A stretch of 64,000 nucleotides of DNA from Streptomyces sp. NBC_01267 (GCF_036241575.1 NZ_CP108455.1:4467501-4531500); one strand, 5' to 3'; positions 1 through 10,981 are shown, counted from the first letter of the stretch. The notes: a model not told the origin generated them from the sequence alone. Translations and numbers: made by a program.

Positions 1-2300
<2,300 letters not shown>

Positions 2301-2393
2301 GTTGCTCGCGTCCACTGTGTTAGTTCTGAAATAACGAACGGCCGTGTTTGCTGTCTTTAATTAGACGCAGTCGGTGTTGGTTAATTTCATAGT

Positions 2394-2510
2394 GTTTCGG
2401 TGGTCATAGCGTTAGGGAAACGCCCGGTTACATTCCGAACCCGGAAGCTAAGCCTTTCAGCGCCGATGGTACTGCAGGGGGGACCCTGTGGGAGAGTAGG
2501 ACGCCGCCGA
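2394..2510 (+). rRNA. 5S ribosomal RNA
   Basis: About 117 nt, starting GTTTCGGTGGTCATAGCG and ending GGACGCCGCCGAAC, with the typical actinobacterial internal segment CCCGGTTACATTCCGAACCC. It follows the 23S gene by about 95 bp, the standard 16S-23S-5S order. No tRNA gene follows it. End coordinates are good to a few bases. Confidence 0.95.
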
Positions 2511-2520
2511 ACAATTTTTA

Positions 2521-2562
2521 GCCTCAACCCCGAGCCGATTTGGCTCGGGGTTGAGGCATTTT
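2521..2562 (+). terminator. rRNA operon terminator
   Basis: A perfect 16-bp inverted repeat (2521-2536 with 2542-2557, loop GATTT) is followed directly by ATTTTTG. This is a textbook intrinsic terminator right after the 5S gene. Confidence 0.93.
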
Positions 2563-2580
2563 TGCGTTTATGGTCAGGGT

Positions 2581-3225
2581 ATGCGCTACGACCTGGTCAT
2601 CTTCGACAACGACGGCGTCCTTGTGGACAGTGAGCCGATCTCCAACACCATCCTCGCCGAGTACCTGACCGAGCTGGGGTACCCCACCACGTACGACGAG
2701 TCGCTCCGCGACTACATGGGTGCCGCCATGCACCGGGTGCACGACATCATCCAGGAGCGGACCGGGCAGCAGCTGCCCGAGGACTTCGACGAGACGTTCC
2801 ACGCCCGTGTCTTCGCCGCCTTCGCGCGCGAACTGAAGCCCGTCGCCGGGGCGGCCGATCTGCTCGGCGAGCTGGTCGCCGAGGGAGTGCCGTACTGCGT
2901 CGCCTCCTCCGGCACGCACGAGCGGATCAGAGTGGGGCACCGGGCGACCGGGCTCGACGAGTGGTTCGAGGAGGAGTGGGTGTTCAGCTCCGAGGACGTC
3001 GGCCGGGGCAAGCCGGCGCCGGACCTCTTCCTGTACGCCGCCCAGCAGATGGGCGTCGCACCCGAGCGGTGCGTCGTCATCGAGGACAGTCCGCTCGGTG
3101 TGGCCGCCGCGCACGCCGCGGGGATGGATGTGTACGGGTTTACGGCGATGACTCCCGCCGAGCGACTCGCCGGAGCGAACGGGTTCTTCTCGAAGTTGTC
3201 GGAGCTCCCACAACTGCTTGCGTGA
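2581..3225 (+). CDS. HAD family phosphatase (beta-phosphoglucomutase-like)
   Basis: A 214-residue haloacid-dehalogenase superfamily hydrolase. Motif I is DNDGVLVDSEP at residues 8-18 (DxDG nucleophile and acid), motif II the SSGTHE segment, motif III the lysine of GKPAPDLFL, and motif IV VIEDSPLGVAAA. The helical cap between motifs I and II is of the subclass IA type seen in beta-phosphoglucomutase, phosphoglycolate phosphatase and small sugar-phosphate phosphatases, so the substrate cannot be named. The start is the ATG at 2581, 20 nt past the rRNA terminator stem; no good ribosome-binding site is visible. The gene could have its own promoter or be read from rRNA read-through. Confidence 0.85.
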   Translation: MRYDLVIFDNDGVLVDSEPISNTILAEYLTELGYPTTYDESLRDYMGAAMHRVHDIIQERTGQQLPEDFDETFHARVFAAFARELKPVAGAADLLGELVAEGVPYCVASSGTHERIRVGHRATGLDEWFEEEWVFSSEDVGRGKPAPDLFLYAAQQMGVAPERCVVIEDSPLGVAAAHAAGMDVYGFTAMTPAERLAGANGFFSKLSELPQLLA

Positions 3226-3266
3226 TCCATCTACCCACGGGTAAGCCAGGGGCCTACTGTGCCGCC

Positions 3267-4508
3267 ATGACGACAGATGCTCGCCTGCGGCACGGCAGGG
3301 TCTCCCTGGGGCTCAGCTTCTTCGCGCAGGGCGCCGCGTTCGCGCTTCTGGTGACGCGGATCCCTGCCATCCAGGACCGGTACGGGATATCCGACGGCCT
3401 GCTTCCCGTCTTCCTCGCCGCCGTGCCGGTCCTCGCCGGCGTCGGCAGCGTCGGCACCGAGCACCTGGTGAAGCGGGTGCGGCCGTCCGTCGTGCTGCGG
3501 TGGGCGCAGCCGGTGGTGCTGCTGGCCCTCCTCGGGGCCGCGGCCGGCGACGAGTTGTGGCAGGCGGCCGTCTCGCTCGGGGTGTTCGGACTCGGTGTGG
3601 GAGCACTGGACGCCTCCATGAACATGCTGGGGGTCAGCCTCCAGCGGGCGTACGGCCGCAGCATCATGCTCGGCTTCCACGCCACGTACAGCCTCGGCGG
3701 GATCGCCGGAGCCTCGCTCGCCTGGGTCGGGGCGCACTGGCATCTGTCGCTGTTCACCTCGTACTGGCCGGTGACCGTGGTGCTGGTGCCCGCGTGTCTG
3801 GTCGCGAGCCGCTGGTACGCGGACGCGCGGGACGGCGGTCAGCCGCCGGTCGCCGAGCCGGGCCGGGGCAGTGGGGCCGCCCAGGGCGGGCCCCTCGTCT
3901 TCAAGATGCTGCTGCCGCTCTGCCTGGTGATGGCCTTCACCTATATCGGGGACTCGACCGTCTCCAACTGGGGTGCGAAGTACCTGCAGGACGTGCTGGG
4001 GAGCTCGGAGCAGCTCTCCACCCTTCCGTACAACGTCTACACCGTCACCACGCTTCTGGGCCGGGCCGTCGGTGACTTCGGGGTGCGGCGGTTCGGGGCG
4101 GTGGCCGTGGTGCGGTTCGGGTCCGTCGTCGCGGCCTGCGGCTTCGCCGTGGTGGCGGCGGCGAGCGGGCCGTGGGTGGGTCTGCTCGGGTTCACGGTGC
4201 TGGGGGTCGGTCTGTGTGTGATCGTGCCGCAGACCTTCGCGGCGGCGGGGCGGCTGTTCCCGGGGGCCTCCGACGCGGCCGTCGCCCGGCTGAACATCTT
4301 CAACTACGTGGGATTCCTGGTGGGGTCACCGCTGGTGGGGGCGATCGGGGACGCCTGGAACTACCGCGGGGCGATGCTCGTACCGATGGTGCTGGTGCTC
4401 GCGACTCTCGTGTACGCCCGCTCGTTCGGGAACGGCGACGCCCGATACGGTGTCGGGCATGAGCGGGCGCGGACTGTTGATGTGGGACGAAGCAGTAACG
4501 AGGTATGA
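3267..4508 (+). CDS. MFS transporter (YbjJ-like)
   Basis: A 413-residue polytopic membrane protein of the major facilitator superfamily with about 12 hydrophobic segments. The segment DASMNMLGVSLQRAYGRSIM and the following FHATYSLGG are typical of the YbjJ-like subgroup, whose substrates are mostly unknown. A charged loop near residues 190-215 separates the two halves. ATG 3267 lies in GCCGCCATGACG, 41 bp after the HAD gene, so the two may be co-transcribed. Its 3' end overlaps the next gene by 50 bp. Confidence 0.85.
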   Translation: MTTDARLRHGRVSLGLSFFAQGAAFALLVTRIPAIQDRYGISDGLLPVFLAAVPVLAGVGSVGTEHLVKRVRPSVVLRWAQPVVLLALLGAAAGDELWQAAVSLGVFGLGVGALDASMNMLGVSLQRAYGRSIMLGFHATYSLGGIAGASLAWVGAHWHLSLFTSYWPVTVVLVPACLVASRWYADARDGGQPPVAEPGRGSGAAQGGPLVFKMLLPLCLVMAFTYIGDSTVSNWGAKYLQDVLGSSEQLSTLPYNVYTVTTLLGRAVGDFGVRRFGAVAVVRFGSVVAACGFAVVAAASGPWVGLLGFTVLGVGLCVIVPQTFAAAGRLFPGASDAAVARLNIFNYVGFLVGSPLVGAIGDAWNYRGAMLVPMVLVLATLVYARSFGNGDARYGVGHERARTVDVGRSSNEV

Positions 4509-5634
4509 CTTCGGGCCCGGTCATCCGATGGACCCGGTGCGGCTCGCACTGACCATGGGACTGGTACGGGCGTACGGCCTCGACCGGGCGGTCGACGTCG
4601 TGGCCGCGAAACCGGCCGGGGAGTCGACGCTGCGGCTGGTGCACCGGGCGGACTACGTGGATGCCGTGCGGGCGGCCTCGGCGGACCCGGACGGGGCCGA
4701 CGCCTCGTACGGGCTCGGCACCACCGACGATCCGGCGTTCGCCGGGATGCACGAGGTCTCCGCGCTGATCGCCGGTCAGTCGGTGGGCGCCGCCGAGGCG
4801 GTGTGGCACGGGGACGCCGCGCACGCCGTCAACTTCGCGGGCGGGCTGCACCACGCGATGCCCGGCGCGGCCTCCGGATTCTGCATCTACAACGACGCGG
4901 CGCTGGCCGTCGCCCGGCTGCTCGAACTGGGCGCCGAGCGGGTCGCGTACGTGGATGTGGACGTGCACCACGGAGACGGGGTCCAGGCGGCCTTCTGGGA
5001 CGATCCGCGGGTACTGACCGTGTCGCTGCACGAGCATCCCCGGACGCTGTTCCCGGGCACCGGTTTCCCGACGGAGACCGGTGAGGGGCCGGGGGAGGGC
5101 TCGGCCGTCAACCTGGCGCTGCCCGCCGGTACCGGGGACGCCGGATGGCTGCGGGCCTTCCACGCGGTGGTGCCCGAGCTGCTGGCCGACTTCCGGCCGC
5201 AGGTGCTGGTGTCGCAGCACGGCGCCGACACGCACTTCGAGGATCCGCTGGCCCATCTGGCGGTGTCGCTGGACGCGCAGCGGGCGGTGCAGGTGGCCTG
5301 TCACGAGCTGGCACACCAGTACGCCGAGGGCGGCCGGTGGCTGGCGCTGGGCGGCGGAGGGTACGCGGTGGCCGACGTCGTACCGCGATCGTGGGCGCAC
5401 CTGGTGGGGATCGCCGGGCACGCGGAGGTCGATCCGGATTCGGTGATCCCGGCGTCCTGGCGGGACGAGGTGTACGCGCGGACCCGGGGGGTGGGGCCGG
5501 CGCGGATGACGGACGGGCGGTGGCCGGTGACCTGGCGGTCGTGGGACGCGGGATACGACCCGGCGGACCGGCTGGACCAGGCGGTGCTGGCCACGCGGCG
5601 TGCGGCGTTCCCGCTGCGGGGGCTGCTGGCTTAG
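4459..5634 (+). CDS. acuC: Acetoin utilisation deacetylase AcuC (class I HDAC fold)
   Basis: A 391-residue zinc-dependent deacetylase of the histone deacetylase superfamily. The metal and charge-relay motif DVDVHHGDGVQ lies near residue 172, HEHPRTLFPGTGF follows, and the usual QCGAD segment reads QHGAD. AcuC-type enzymes deacetylate acetyl-CoA synthetase and similar proteins; that role here is inferred from family only. ATG 4459 is chosen; a GTG at 4450 in the same frame is an alternative. The gene overlaps the end of the MFS gene by 50 bp, implying co-expression. Confidence 0.85.
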   Translation: MSGRGLLMWDEAVTRYDFGPGHPMDPVRLALTMGLVRAYGLDRAVDVVAAKPAGESTLRLVHRADYVDAVRAASADPDGADASYGLGTTDDPAFAGMHEVSALIAGQSVGAAEAVWHGDAAHAVNFAGGLHHAMPGAASGFCIYNDAALAVARLLELGAERVAYVDVDVHHGDGVQAAFWDDPRVLTVSLHEHPRTLFPGTGFPTETGEGPGEGSAVNLALPAGTGDAGWLRAFHAVVPELLADFRPQVLVSQHGADTHFEDPLAHLAVSLDAQRAVQVACHELAHQYAEGGRWLALGGGGYAVADVVPRSWAHLVGIAGHAEVDPDSVIPASWRDEVYARTRGVGPARMTDGRWPVTWRSWDAGYDPADRLDQAVLATRRAAFPLRGLLA

Positions 5635-5734
5635 ACCGACCGGCAGTTGGGGCGGCCACCGGGGTTACGCCAACCGTGCCGCATATCCCTGGTTCCGGCC
5701 CGGACGCGGGGCCCGGTGCGGCACCATCGGCAGG

Positions 5735-6550
5735 GTGTTGACCACCGGCGCCCTCCGCGCGCATCTGCTGGCGGCCAGGCTCGCCGGGCCGGTGGCCACC
5801 CCGCGCGAGGTGAGTCTGCGCAGTTACCGGCTCTTCGCCGCGCGGGATCCCCGGGTGACCCTCGGTCTCCATCCCGAACAGGGCTGGAACGAGCGGGAGT
5901 TGCTGCGGCTGATGGCCGACAGGTGCGGGGTGTCGGACGATCCGGCGTATGTGTCGGGGTCCGATGTCATCGATCCGGAGCGGACGTTGGCCGCGCTCGA
6001 CGCGTTCGCCGTGCGGCTCGGGGAGGCGGTGGAGCGGCGGGCGGCGGTGCTGTTCGGGACCGGGCATCCGCACCGGCTGCTCGGCTTCTACGCCGCGCTG
6101 GCAGACGCCTTGTCGGCGGCGGGATGTGTTGTACTCACCCCCGCGCAGGGTCGCCGTGTCGACATAACGACCCGGTTCGGCGTACGCACGTACTGTCTCG
6201 ACTATGTGCGGGGCGTCGCGCTGATGCGCGAACCCGGCGTGCGGGTCCCGGGGAGTGAGCCCGGCGCACACACGCATTCGCCGCTGCCGGTCCGGGTCGC
6301 ACTGGAGGCCGCGGCGGGGGAGCCGGAAGGGCTGCCGGGGCTGGTCGTCGGAGATCACGGGTGGGTCTGCGGGGCAGGTCAGCTGGGGATCGAGGCGATC
6401 GGCCTGGCGGACACGGACGACCCCGCGCTGTTCGTCGGGGAGGCCGAGGGGCGGGTGTCCGTCGCCGTTCCGCTCGACGACGCGGTGCGGTCCGAGTACT
6501 ACCGGCCGCTCACTCGCTATGTACTCAATCAGGCGTGTCTGTCCCGGTAG
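5735..6550 (+). CDS. Conserved actinobacterial protein, possible phosphatase
   Basis: A 271-residue soluble protein with no signal peptide or membrane segment. Features that can be seen are LFGTGHPHRLLGFYAALADAL in the middle and VVGDHGWVCGAGQLGIEAIG near the C-terminus. Relatives in Streptomyces are often labelled phosphatase, but I recognise no classical phosphatase motif and would not assign a reaction. GTG 5735 (CAGGGTGTTGACC) is taken as the start; TTG 5738 is adjacent. It lies 100 bp after acuC in the same direction and upstream of bdtA. Confidence 0.7.
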   Translation: MLTTGALRAHLLAARLAGPVATPREVSLRSYRLFAARDPRVTLGLHPEQGWNERELLRLMADRCGVSDDPAYVSGSDVIDPERTLAALDAFAVRLGEAVERRAAVLFGTGHPHRLLGFYAALADALSAAGCVVLTPAQGRRVDITTRFGVRTYCLDYVRGVALMREPGVRVPGSEPGAHTHSPLPVRVALEAAAGEPEGLPGLVVGDHGWVCGAGQLGIEAIGLADTDDPALFVGEAEGRVSVAVPLDDAVRSEYYRPLTRYVLNQACLSR

Positions 6551-6679
6551 GTAATCGTCTGCTGCTCCTCTTCCCCACTCGTATCACCCGCACCTAGTCT
6601 GGTGAGTGAGCGCACAACGACGAAGAGTCACCGGAAGGGGTAGCCGGGGCGCGTCGGGTGCGGAAGGTTCAGGTGGGTC

Positions 6680-6889
6680 ATGGCTGCTGGCGAGAGGCCT
6701 CTCAACGAGGTCAAGTTCCTGACCGTGGCGGAAGTCGCCTCGGTGATGCGAGTGTCCAAGATGACCGTGTACCGACTGGTGCACAGCGGTCATCTGCCGG
6801 CGATCAGGGTGGGCAGGTCCTTCCGGGTCCCGGAGCAAGCGGTGCACGAGTACCTCCGTGAGTCCTTCGTGGGGGTCCGGACTGCCTAG
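6680..6889 (+). CDS. bdtA: MerR/excisionase-type DNA-binding protein BdtA
   Basis: A 69-residue protein that is almost entirely one winged-helix DNA-binding domain: FLTVAEVASVMRVSKMTVYR forms the helix-turn-helix and LPAIRVGRSFRVPEQAV the wing. Its relation to bldN and bS22 matches bdtA (bldD target A) of S. coelicolor, named as a gene bound by the developmental repressor BldD; that link is knowledge, not seen here. The start ATG is preceded by AGGTGGG. Upstream, CACC-N6-GGTG (6591-6604) is a perfect short inverted repeat that could be an operator. Mycobacteria have a homologue (Rv0500A) in the same order. Confidence 0.85.
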   Translation: MAAGERPLNEVKFLTVAEVASVMRVSKMTVYRLVHSGHLPAIRVGRSFRVPEQAVHEYLRESFVGVRTA

Positions 6890-7022
6890 GGAGAGGTGTC
6901 AGGGGGGCCGGGGTTTCCCCTCGGATTACGTCCCTCACTCGGCGGCAGGTAGGCTAGGCCGACGTAGGTCGTGTGGGCCCAGACGCCCCGCACCGAGTGA
7001 AGAGAAGTGAGCGAGGGTAGTC

Positions 7023-7121
7023 GTGGGCTCTGTTATCAAGAAGCGGCGCAAGCGGATGGCTAAGAAGAAGCACCGCAAGCTGCTCAAGCGCACCCGCGTT
7101 CAGCGTCGCAACAAGAAGTAA
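7023..7121 (+). CDS. 30S ribosomal protein bS22 (AURKAIP1/COX24 domain)
   Basis: A 32-residue, extremely basic protein: GTG 7023, then [20 protein letters not shown] and onward to TAA 7119-7121, with Lys and Arg making up most of the residues. It matches the tiny actinobacterial ribosomal protein bS22 known from mycobacterial ribosome structures. The position between bdtA and an SDR-type gene is the conserved actinobacterial order. The start is supported by GAAGTGAGCGAGGG upstream. A hairpin follows the stop by 21 bp, so the gene is probably a single transcription unit. Confidence 0.92.
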   Translation: MGSVIKKRRKRMAKKKHRKLLKRTRVQRRNKK

Positions 7122-7142
7122 GCGGCAGCTGTACGTGGTTCT

Positions 7143-7175
7143 GAGGCCCTCTCACCGACATGGTGAGGGGGCCTC
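7143..7175 (+). terminator. Terminator after bS22 gene
   Basis: A 14-bp stem (7143-7156 with 7162-7175, one G-U pair, loop GACAT), strongly G+C-rich and with no U tract, as is common for Streptomyces terminators. Confidence 0.75.
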
Positions 7176-7319
7176 GGCGCGTTGTGGAGGAATGGTTGCC
7201 GGGACGTGGACGGCCGGTCCTATAGATTTCGGTGACGTCACGCGGCGCATGGACATCACAGCGCAACAGCGAGCCGCTACGGTGGCCCGTACGGGAGTCC
7301 GAATGGGAAGGCGCTGATC

Positions 7320-8366
7320 TTGGGCAAGGTCGTGCTCGTCACCGGAGTGGCCCGGCAGCTCGGAAGCCGCCTGGTGCGCCGCATACAGCGCGACGCCGAG
7401 GTGGACCGGGTGATCGCGGTGGACATCGTGGAGCCCGAGCACGCGCTGGGGGACGCCGTCTTCGTACGGGCGGACATCCGCCAGCCGGCCATCGCCCGCC
7501 TGCTCGCCGAGTACGACGTCGACACGGTCGTGCACATGGACGTCACGGGGACCCCGCTGGGCGCGGGCGGCCGGACGGCGGTCAAGGAGACCAACGTCAT
7601 CGGCACCATGCAGCTGCTCGGCGCCTGCCAGAAGTCGCCGTCCGTACAGCGCCTGGTGGTCAAGTCCAGTACGAATGTGTACGGGTCGGCGCCCCGCGAC
7701 CCGGCCGTCTTCACCGAGACGACACCCCCGAAGTCGCTGCCCAGTGGCGGCTTCGCGAAGGACACCGTCGAGGTCGAGGGGTACGTACGGGGCTTCGCCC
7801 GTCGCAGGCCCGATGTCGCCGTCTGCGTCCTGCGCTTCGCGAACATCCTCGGGCCGAGCGCGGATTCACCGCTCGCCGAGTACCTGTCCCTGCCGGTGCT
7901 GCCGACCGTGTTCGGTTACGACCCGCGGCTCCAGTTCGTCCATGAGGACGACGTCATCGACGTACTCCGCCTGGCACTGGGCGAACCGCCGCGCGGGACG
8001 CTCAACAGCGGCACCTTCAATGTCGCGGGCGACGGTGTGCTGACGCTCTCGCAGTGTTCGCGGCGGCTCGGCCGGCCGACGGTGCCGGTGCTGCTGCCCG
8101 CGGTGAACTGGGTCGGCTCCGCGCTGCGGGCCGTCGGCGTCACCGACTTCTCGCCGGAGCAGATCCGGCTGCTCACCCACGGCAGGGTCGTCAGCACGGC
8201 GCAGATGCGCGAGACGCTCGGGTTCGCGCCGAGGTACTCGACAGCCGAGACCTTCGAGGACTTCGCGGTCAGCCGCGGGGAGGGCCTGCTGCCGCCCCGG
8301 GCGCTGGCGCAGGCGGTCGACAGGGTCTCTTCGTTCGCCAACTCCGTCAGCAAGGAGCGCATCTGA
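7320..8366 (+). CDS. NAD-dependent epimerase/dehydratase-family protein (GalE-like)
   Basis: A 348-residue extended short-chain dehydrogenase fold. The N-terminal dinucleotide motif reads VTGVARQLGSRL, so the middle glycine of TGxxGxxG is an arginine. The region where the catalytic YxxxK should lie reads LPSGGFAKDTVEVE, which keeps a lysine but has no tyrosine four residues before it. It may bind a nucleotide without normal epimerase activity. TTG 7320 is the start, with GGGAAGG upstream. The next gene begins 1 bp after the stop. The pair with an acyltransferase mirrors mycobacterial Rv0501-Rv0502 (named galE there). Confidence 0.8.
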   Translation: MGKVVLVTGVARQLGSRLVRRIQRDAEVDRVIAVDIVEPEHALGDAVFVRADIRQPAIARLLAEYDVDTVVHMDVTGTPLGAGGRTAVKETNVIGTMQLLGACQKSPSVQRLVVKSSTNVYGSAPRDPAVFTETTPPKSLPSGGFAKDTVEVEGYVRGFARRRPDVAVCVLRFANILGPSADSPLAEYLSLPVLPTVFGYDPRLQFVHEDDVIDVLRLALGEPPRGTLNSGTFNVAGDGVLTLSQCSRRLGRPTVPVLLPAVNWVGSALRAVGVTDFSPEQIRLLTHGRVVSTAQMRETLGFAPRYSTAETFEDFAVSRGEGLLPPRALAQAVDRVSSFANSVSKERI

Positions 8367-8367
8367 C

Positions 8368-9399
8368 ATGGCCGATGCCAAGGTCATCCCCTTCGGAGAC
8401 GAGCCGAGGGCGAGGCGGGCCAGGAGCGCCAAGGCAGTCAAACGGCCCGGGACGCGGAACAGGCCCGTGGGGTCGCTCGCACCCGTACCGGAGCAGCAGA
8501 CGGGGCCTGAGCCGTCCTCGGGGACACCTGGGCGGGAGCCCGGGACCGACGTGGAGACCGGCGCCTGGGACCGGCGGATCGCGGGCGGGCTGGCGTTCCT
8601 GCGGCGGCGGATCACCGGCGAGTACGAGGTCGACGAGTTCGGCTACGACAAGGAACTCACCGACCAGGTCCTGATGTCGATGGTCCGGCCGTTGTACGAG
8701 AAGTACTTCCGAGTCGAAGTGAAGGGCATCGAGAACATCCCGTCGGACGGTGGGGCGCTCGTCGTCGCCAACCATTCGGGGACGCTGCCGCTCGACGGGC
8801 TGATGCTCCAGGTCGCGGTGCACGACCACCACCCGGCGGAGCGCCATCTGCGGCTGCTCGCCGCCGACCTGGTCTTCATGCTGCCGGTGGTCAACGAGCT
8901 GGCCAGGAAGGCCGGGCACACGCTGGCGTGCGCGGAGGACGCGGAGCGGCTGTTGCAGCGCGGTGAGGTCGTCGGGGTGATGCCCGAGGGGTTCAAGGGC
9001 ATCGGCAAGCCGTTCGCCGACCGGTACAAGCTCCAGCGGTTCGGGCGGGGCGGCTTCGTGTCGACCGCGCTGCGGGCGGGGGTGCCGATCGTGCCGTGCT
9101 CGATCGTCGGTGCCGAGGAGATCTACCCGATGCTCGGCAACGCGAAGACGGCGGCGCGGCTGCTGGGTTTCCCGTACTTCCCGATCACGCCGACGTTTCC
9201 GTGGCTGGGCCCGCTGGGGATGGTGCCGCTTCCGACGAAGTGGACGATCCAGTTCGGCGAGCCGATTCCGACGGACGGGTTCCCGGCCGAGGCCGCGGAG
9301 GACCCGATGCTGATGTTCAACCTGACGGACCAGGTGCGGGAGCAGATCCAGCACACCCTGTACAAGCTGCTGGTGCAGCGGCGGTCGGTCTTCTTCTGA
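8368..9399 (+). CDS. 1-acyl-glycerol-3-phosphate-type acyltransferase (LPLAT family)
   Basis: A 343-residue acyltransferase. After a basic, disordered N-terminal 65 residues, the catalytic region contains NHSGTLPLDG (His and Asp separated by six residues rather than the four of classical PlsC) and PEGFKGIGKP, the substrate-binding motif. The wider spacing fits the MGAT-like branch of this superfamily. It likely acylates a lysophospholipid or related alcohol at the membrane. It lies 1 bp downstream of the SDR gene, so translation is probably coupled. It converges on rsbN. Confidence 0.82.
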   Translation: MADAKVIPFGDEPRARRARSAKAVKRPGTRNRPVGSLAPVPEQQTGPEPSSGTPGREPGTDVETGAWDRRIAGGLAFLRRRITGEYEVDEFGYDKELTDQVLMSMVRPLYEKYFRVEVKGIENIPSDGGALVVANHSGTLPLDGLMLQVAVHDHHPAERHLRLLAADLVFMLPVVNELARKAGHTLACAEDAERLLQRGEVVGVMPEGFKGIGKPFADRYKLQRFGRGGFVSTALRAGVPIVPCSIVGAEEIYPMLGNAKTAARLLGFPYFPITPTFPWLGPLGMVPLPTKWTIQFGEPIPTDGFPAEAAEDPMLMFNLTDQVREQIQHTLYKLLVQRRSVFF

Positions 9400-9502
9400 T
9401 TCCGGTTGCTGGCCCGGGCGGTTGGTCCGGGCTGTTGGTCCCGGCGGTTGGTCCGGCCGGTGATGGTGGCGCCGCGTGCGCGTTCCGGTGCTGTGTACGC
9501 GG

Positions 9503-9537
9503 GAGTGCCGGGCCTGCGAGGAGCGGGCCCGGCACTC
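9503..9537. terminator. Bidirectional terminator between acyltransferase and rsbN
   Basis: A perfect 12-bp inverted repeat (9503-9514 with 9526-9537) in the 159-bp gap between two convergent genes. The left part of the gap also holds a loose repeat of GGTTGGTCC. Confidence 0.7.
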
Positions 9538-9558
9538 TCACGTACGTGTACGTCCTGC

Positions 9559-10755
9559 CTACGGTGCGTTCTCGCCGTCGATGCCGAGGCCCGGAAGGAG
9601 ACCGGGGAGCAGCGGCGGGAGGGTGACGTCCGGGGCGGGCCGGTCGGTCCTGCCGGCCGGGCCGGAGCTCTCCGACGCCGACGAGCTGCTGCCGGATTTC
9701 GGCGGGTCGAGCAGTCCGCCGGTGTTTCCGCCGATCAGCCCCTGGTCCGCCTCGCTGCCGGAGCTGGACGGCTTCGGCCTGCCGCTCGCCGGACCGTGCT
9801 GGTTCGGGACGGACGCGGTGGGCCCGGGGCGGTCGGTCCCGGAGCTGCCCGGCCGGGAGGTGCCCGGGTGCTGCGGGGTCCGGGTGGCGTCCGGGGTGCG
9901 CGGCAGCTGTGACCGCAGCGGGGCGACCTCCTGGTCTATGGCGTCGAACACCGAGTTGACCTGATTGCCCACGTCGTGGAGCTGGACCGGCAGCCGTCCC
10001 CGGAGATTGCTCCAGGTCTCCCGGTGCGAGCGGGAGAACGAGGAGAGTGTCTGGATCGGGCCGAGTGTGCCGTTCCTCGCGTACGCCTCGTGCAGCAGCC
10101 GGTGGCCTTCGCCGGCGTCGTGGTTCATGCCGTTCAGCGCGCGCCTGACTTCGCCCAGTTGCTCGTGGTCGAGCTGACCTGCCCGGTCGCGTTCCATGAG
10201 GCGGCGTGCCTCCTGGAGACGGGTCGAAGCCTGGTCGAGGTAGATCTCACCGCGGGCGGCATCGTCGTTCGCCATCCCGAGCTTGAGGTCTTCCATGCCG
10301 CGCTTCAGCCCGTACAGCGAATCACCGGGGAGGGCGTCGGAGCTGGCAGCGGCGACGCCGCTGAAGGCTCCTGCTGCCACCCCTACGGTGAGACCGCCCG
10401 CAGCGAGGCCCTTCGACCAGCGGGAGCGGGGGCGCAATTTCCGGAGCGGGGACGCCCGGTGGGCGCCGCGGCCGGTCCGCTGTTCGGGCACCTGAGGGCC
10501 CTCGGACACACCTCCCTCCGCGAGCATCGTCTCCATGGCGGCCACGAGCTGGGCTCGTTGCACCACTTTGACCTCGGGGTCCAGCTGCGGTTTCGGTAGC
10601 TCTCCGAGACCGGTCGCCAGGGCAAGCAACTGCCCTGATGCGGTCGGTCTCGTAGGAGCTTCGGGCTGGTCGGCCGCCGTGCCCTGGAGCGTCTGCTCCT
10701 CCAGGGCCTGGGCGAAGGCGTTCGCCCGCCGGTGTGCCGAAACTTGTCCGATCAC
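9559..10755 (-). CDS. rsbN: Anti-sigma factor RsbN for BldN
   Basis: A 398-residue membrane protein. Residues 1-110 form the cytoplasmic part expected to hold the sigma factor, a single membrane segment lies at about 115-137, a DUF5667-type extracytoplasmic domain follows at about 138-240, and a long Pro/Ser/Gly-rich tail ends the protein. It is directly downstream of bldN, the arrangement known in S. coelicolor and S. venezuelae, where RsbN inhibits BldN. I place the start at the GTG at 10755 because AGGAGG lies 9 nt before it; the GTG at 10764 overlaps that site. A BldN-type promoter lies at 10886-10914, implying feedback: BldN drives its own inhibitor. Confidence 0.9.
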   Translation of the reverse strand: MIGQVSAHRRANAFAQALEEQTLQGTAADQPEAPTRPTASGQLLALATGLGELPKPQLDPEVKVVQRAQLVAAMETMLAEGGVSEGPQVPEQRTGRGAHRASPLRKLRPRSRWSKGLAAGGLTVGVAAGAFSGVAAASSDALPGDSLYGLKRGMEDLKLGMANDDAARGEIYLDQASTRLQEARRLMERDRAGQLDHEQLGEVRRALNGMNHDAGEGHRLLHEAYARNGTLGPIQTLSSFSRSHRETWSNLRGRLPVQLHDVGNQVNSVFDAIDQEVAPLRSQLPRTPDATRTPQHPGTSRPGSSGTDRPGPTASVPNQHGPASGRPKPSSSGSEADQGLIGGNTGGLLDPPKSGSSSSASESSGPAGRTDRPAPDVTLPPLLPGLLPGLGIDGENAP

Positions 10756-10885
10756 TGGCGGCACCTCCTCTCGTCATGACGATCGACTCCCCTCGGGGTC
10801 CGGAAGGTTGCACGCCTTGAGCGCTTCCACACGATCGGGTGAGCGCCTGCGGGTGTGACGTGACCACAGGGAGCCTGCATCCCAC

Positions 10886-10914
10886 TCAACGAGCCGCACA
10901 GCACTTGGGTTACG
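10886..10914 (-). promoter_or_regulatory. Candidate BldN-dependent promoter of rsbN
   Basis: Read on the minus strand: -35 CGTAAC (10909-10914), a 17-nt spacer, and -10 CGTTGA (10886-10891), 130 bp upstream of the rsbN start codon. As I recall, BldN promoters (rsbN, chaplin and rodlin genes) share a CGTAAC -35 and a CGTTGA-like -10 element, and this matches both. Confidence 0.7.
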
Positions 10915-10981
10915 GACGGAAGAGGAGCCGACCGTGGTGTTGTCGCGCTGTCATCGTCCTGTCACGGATGGTGAGTTGTGA

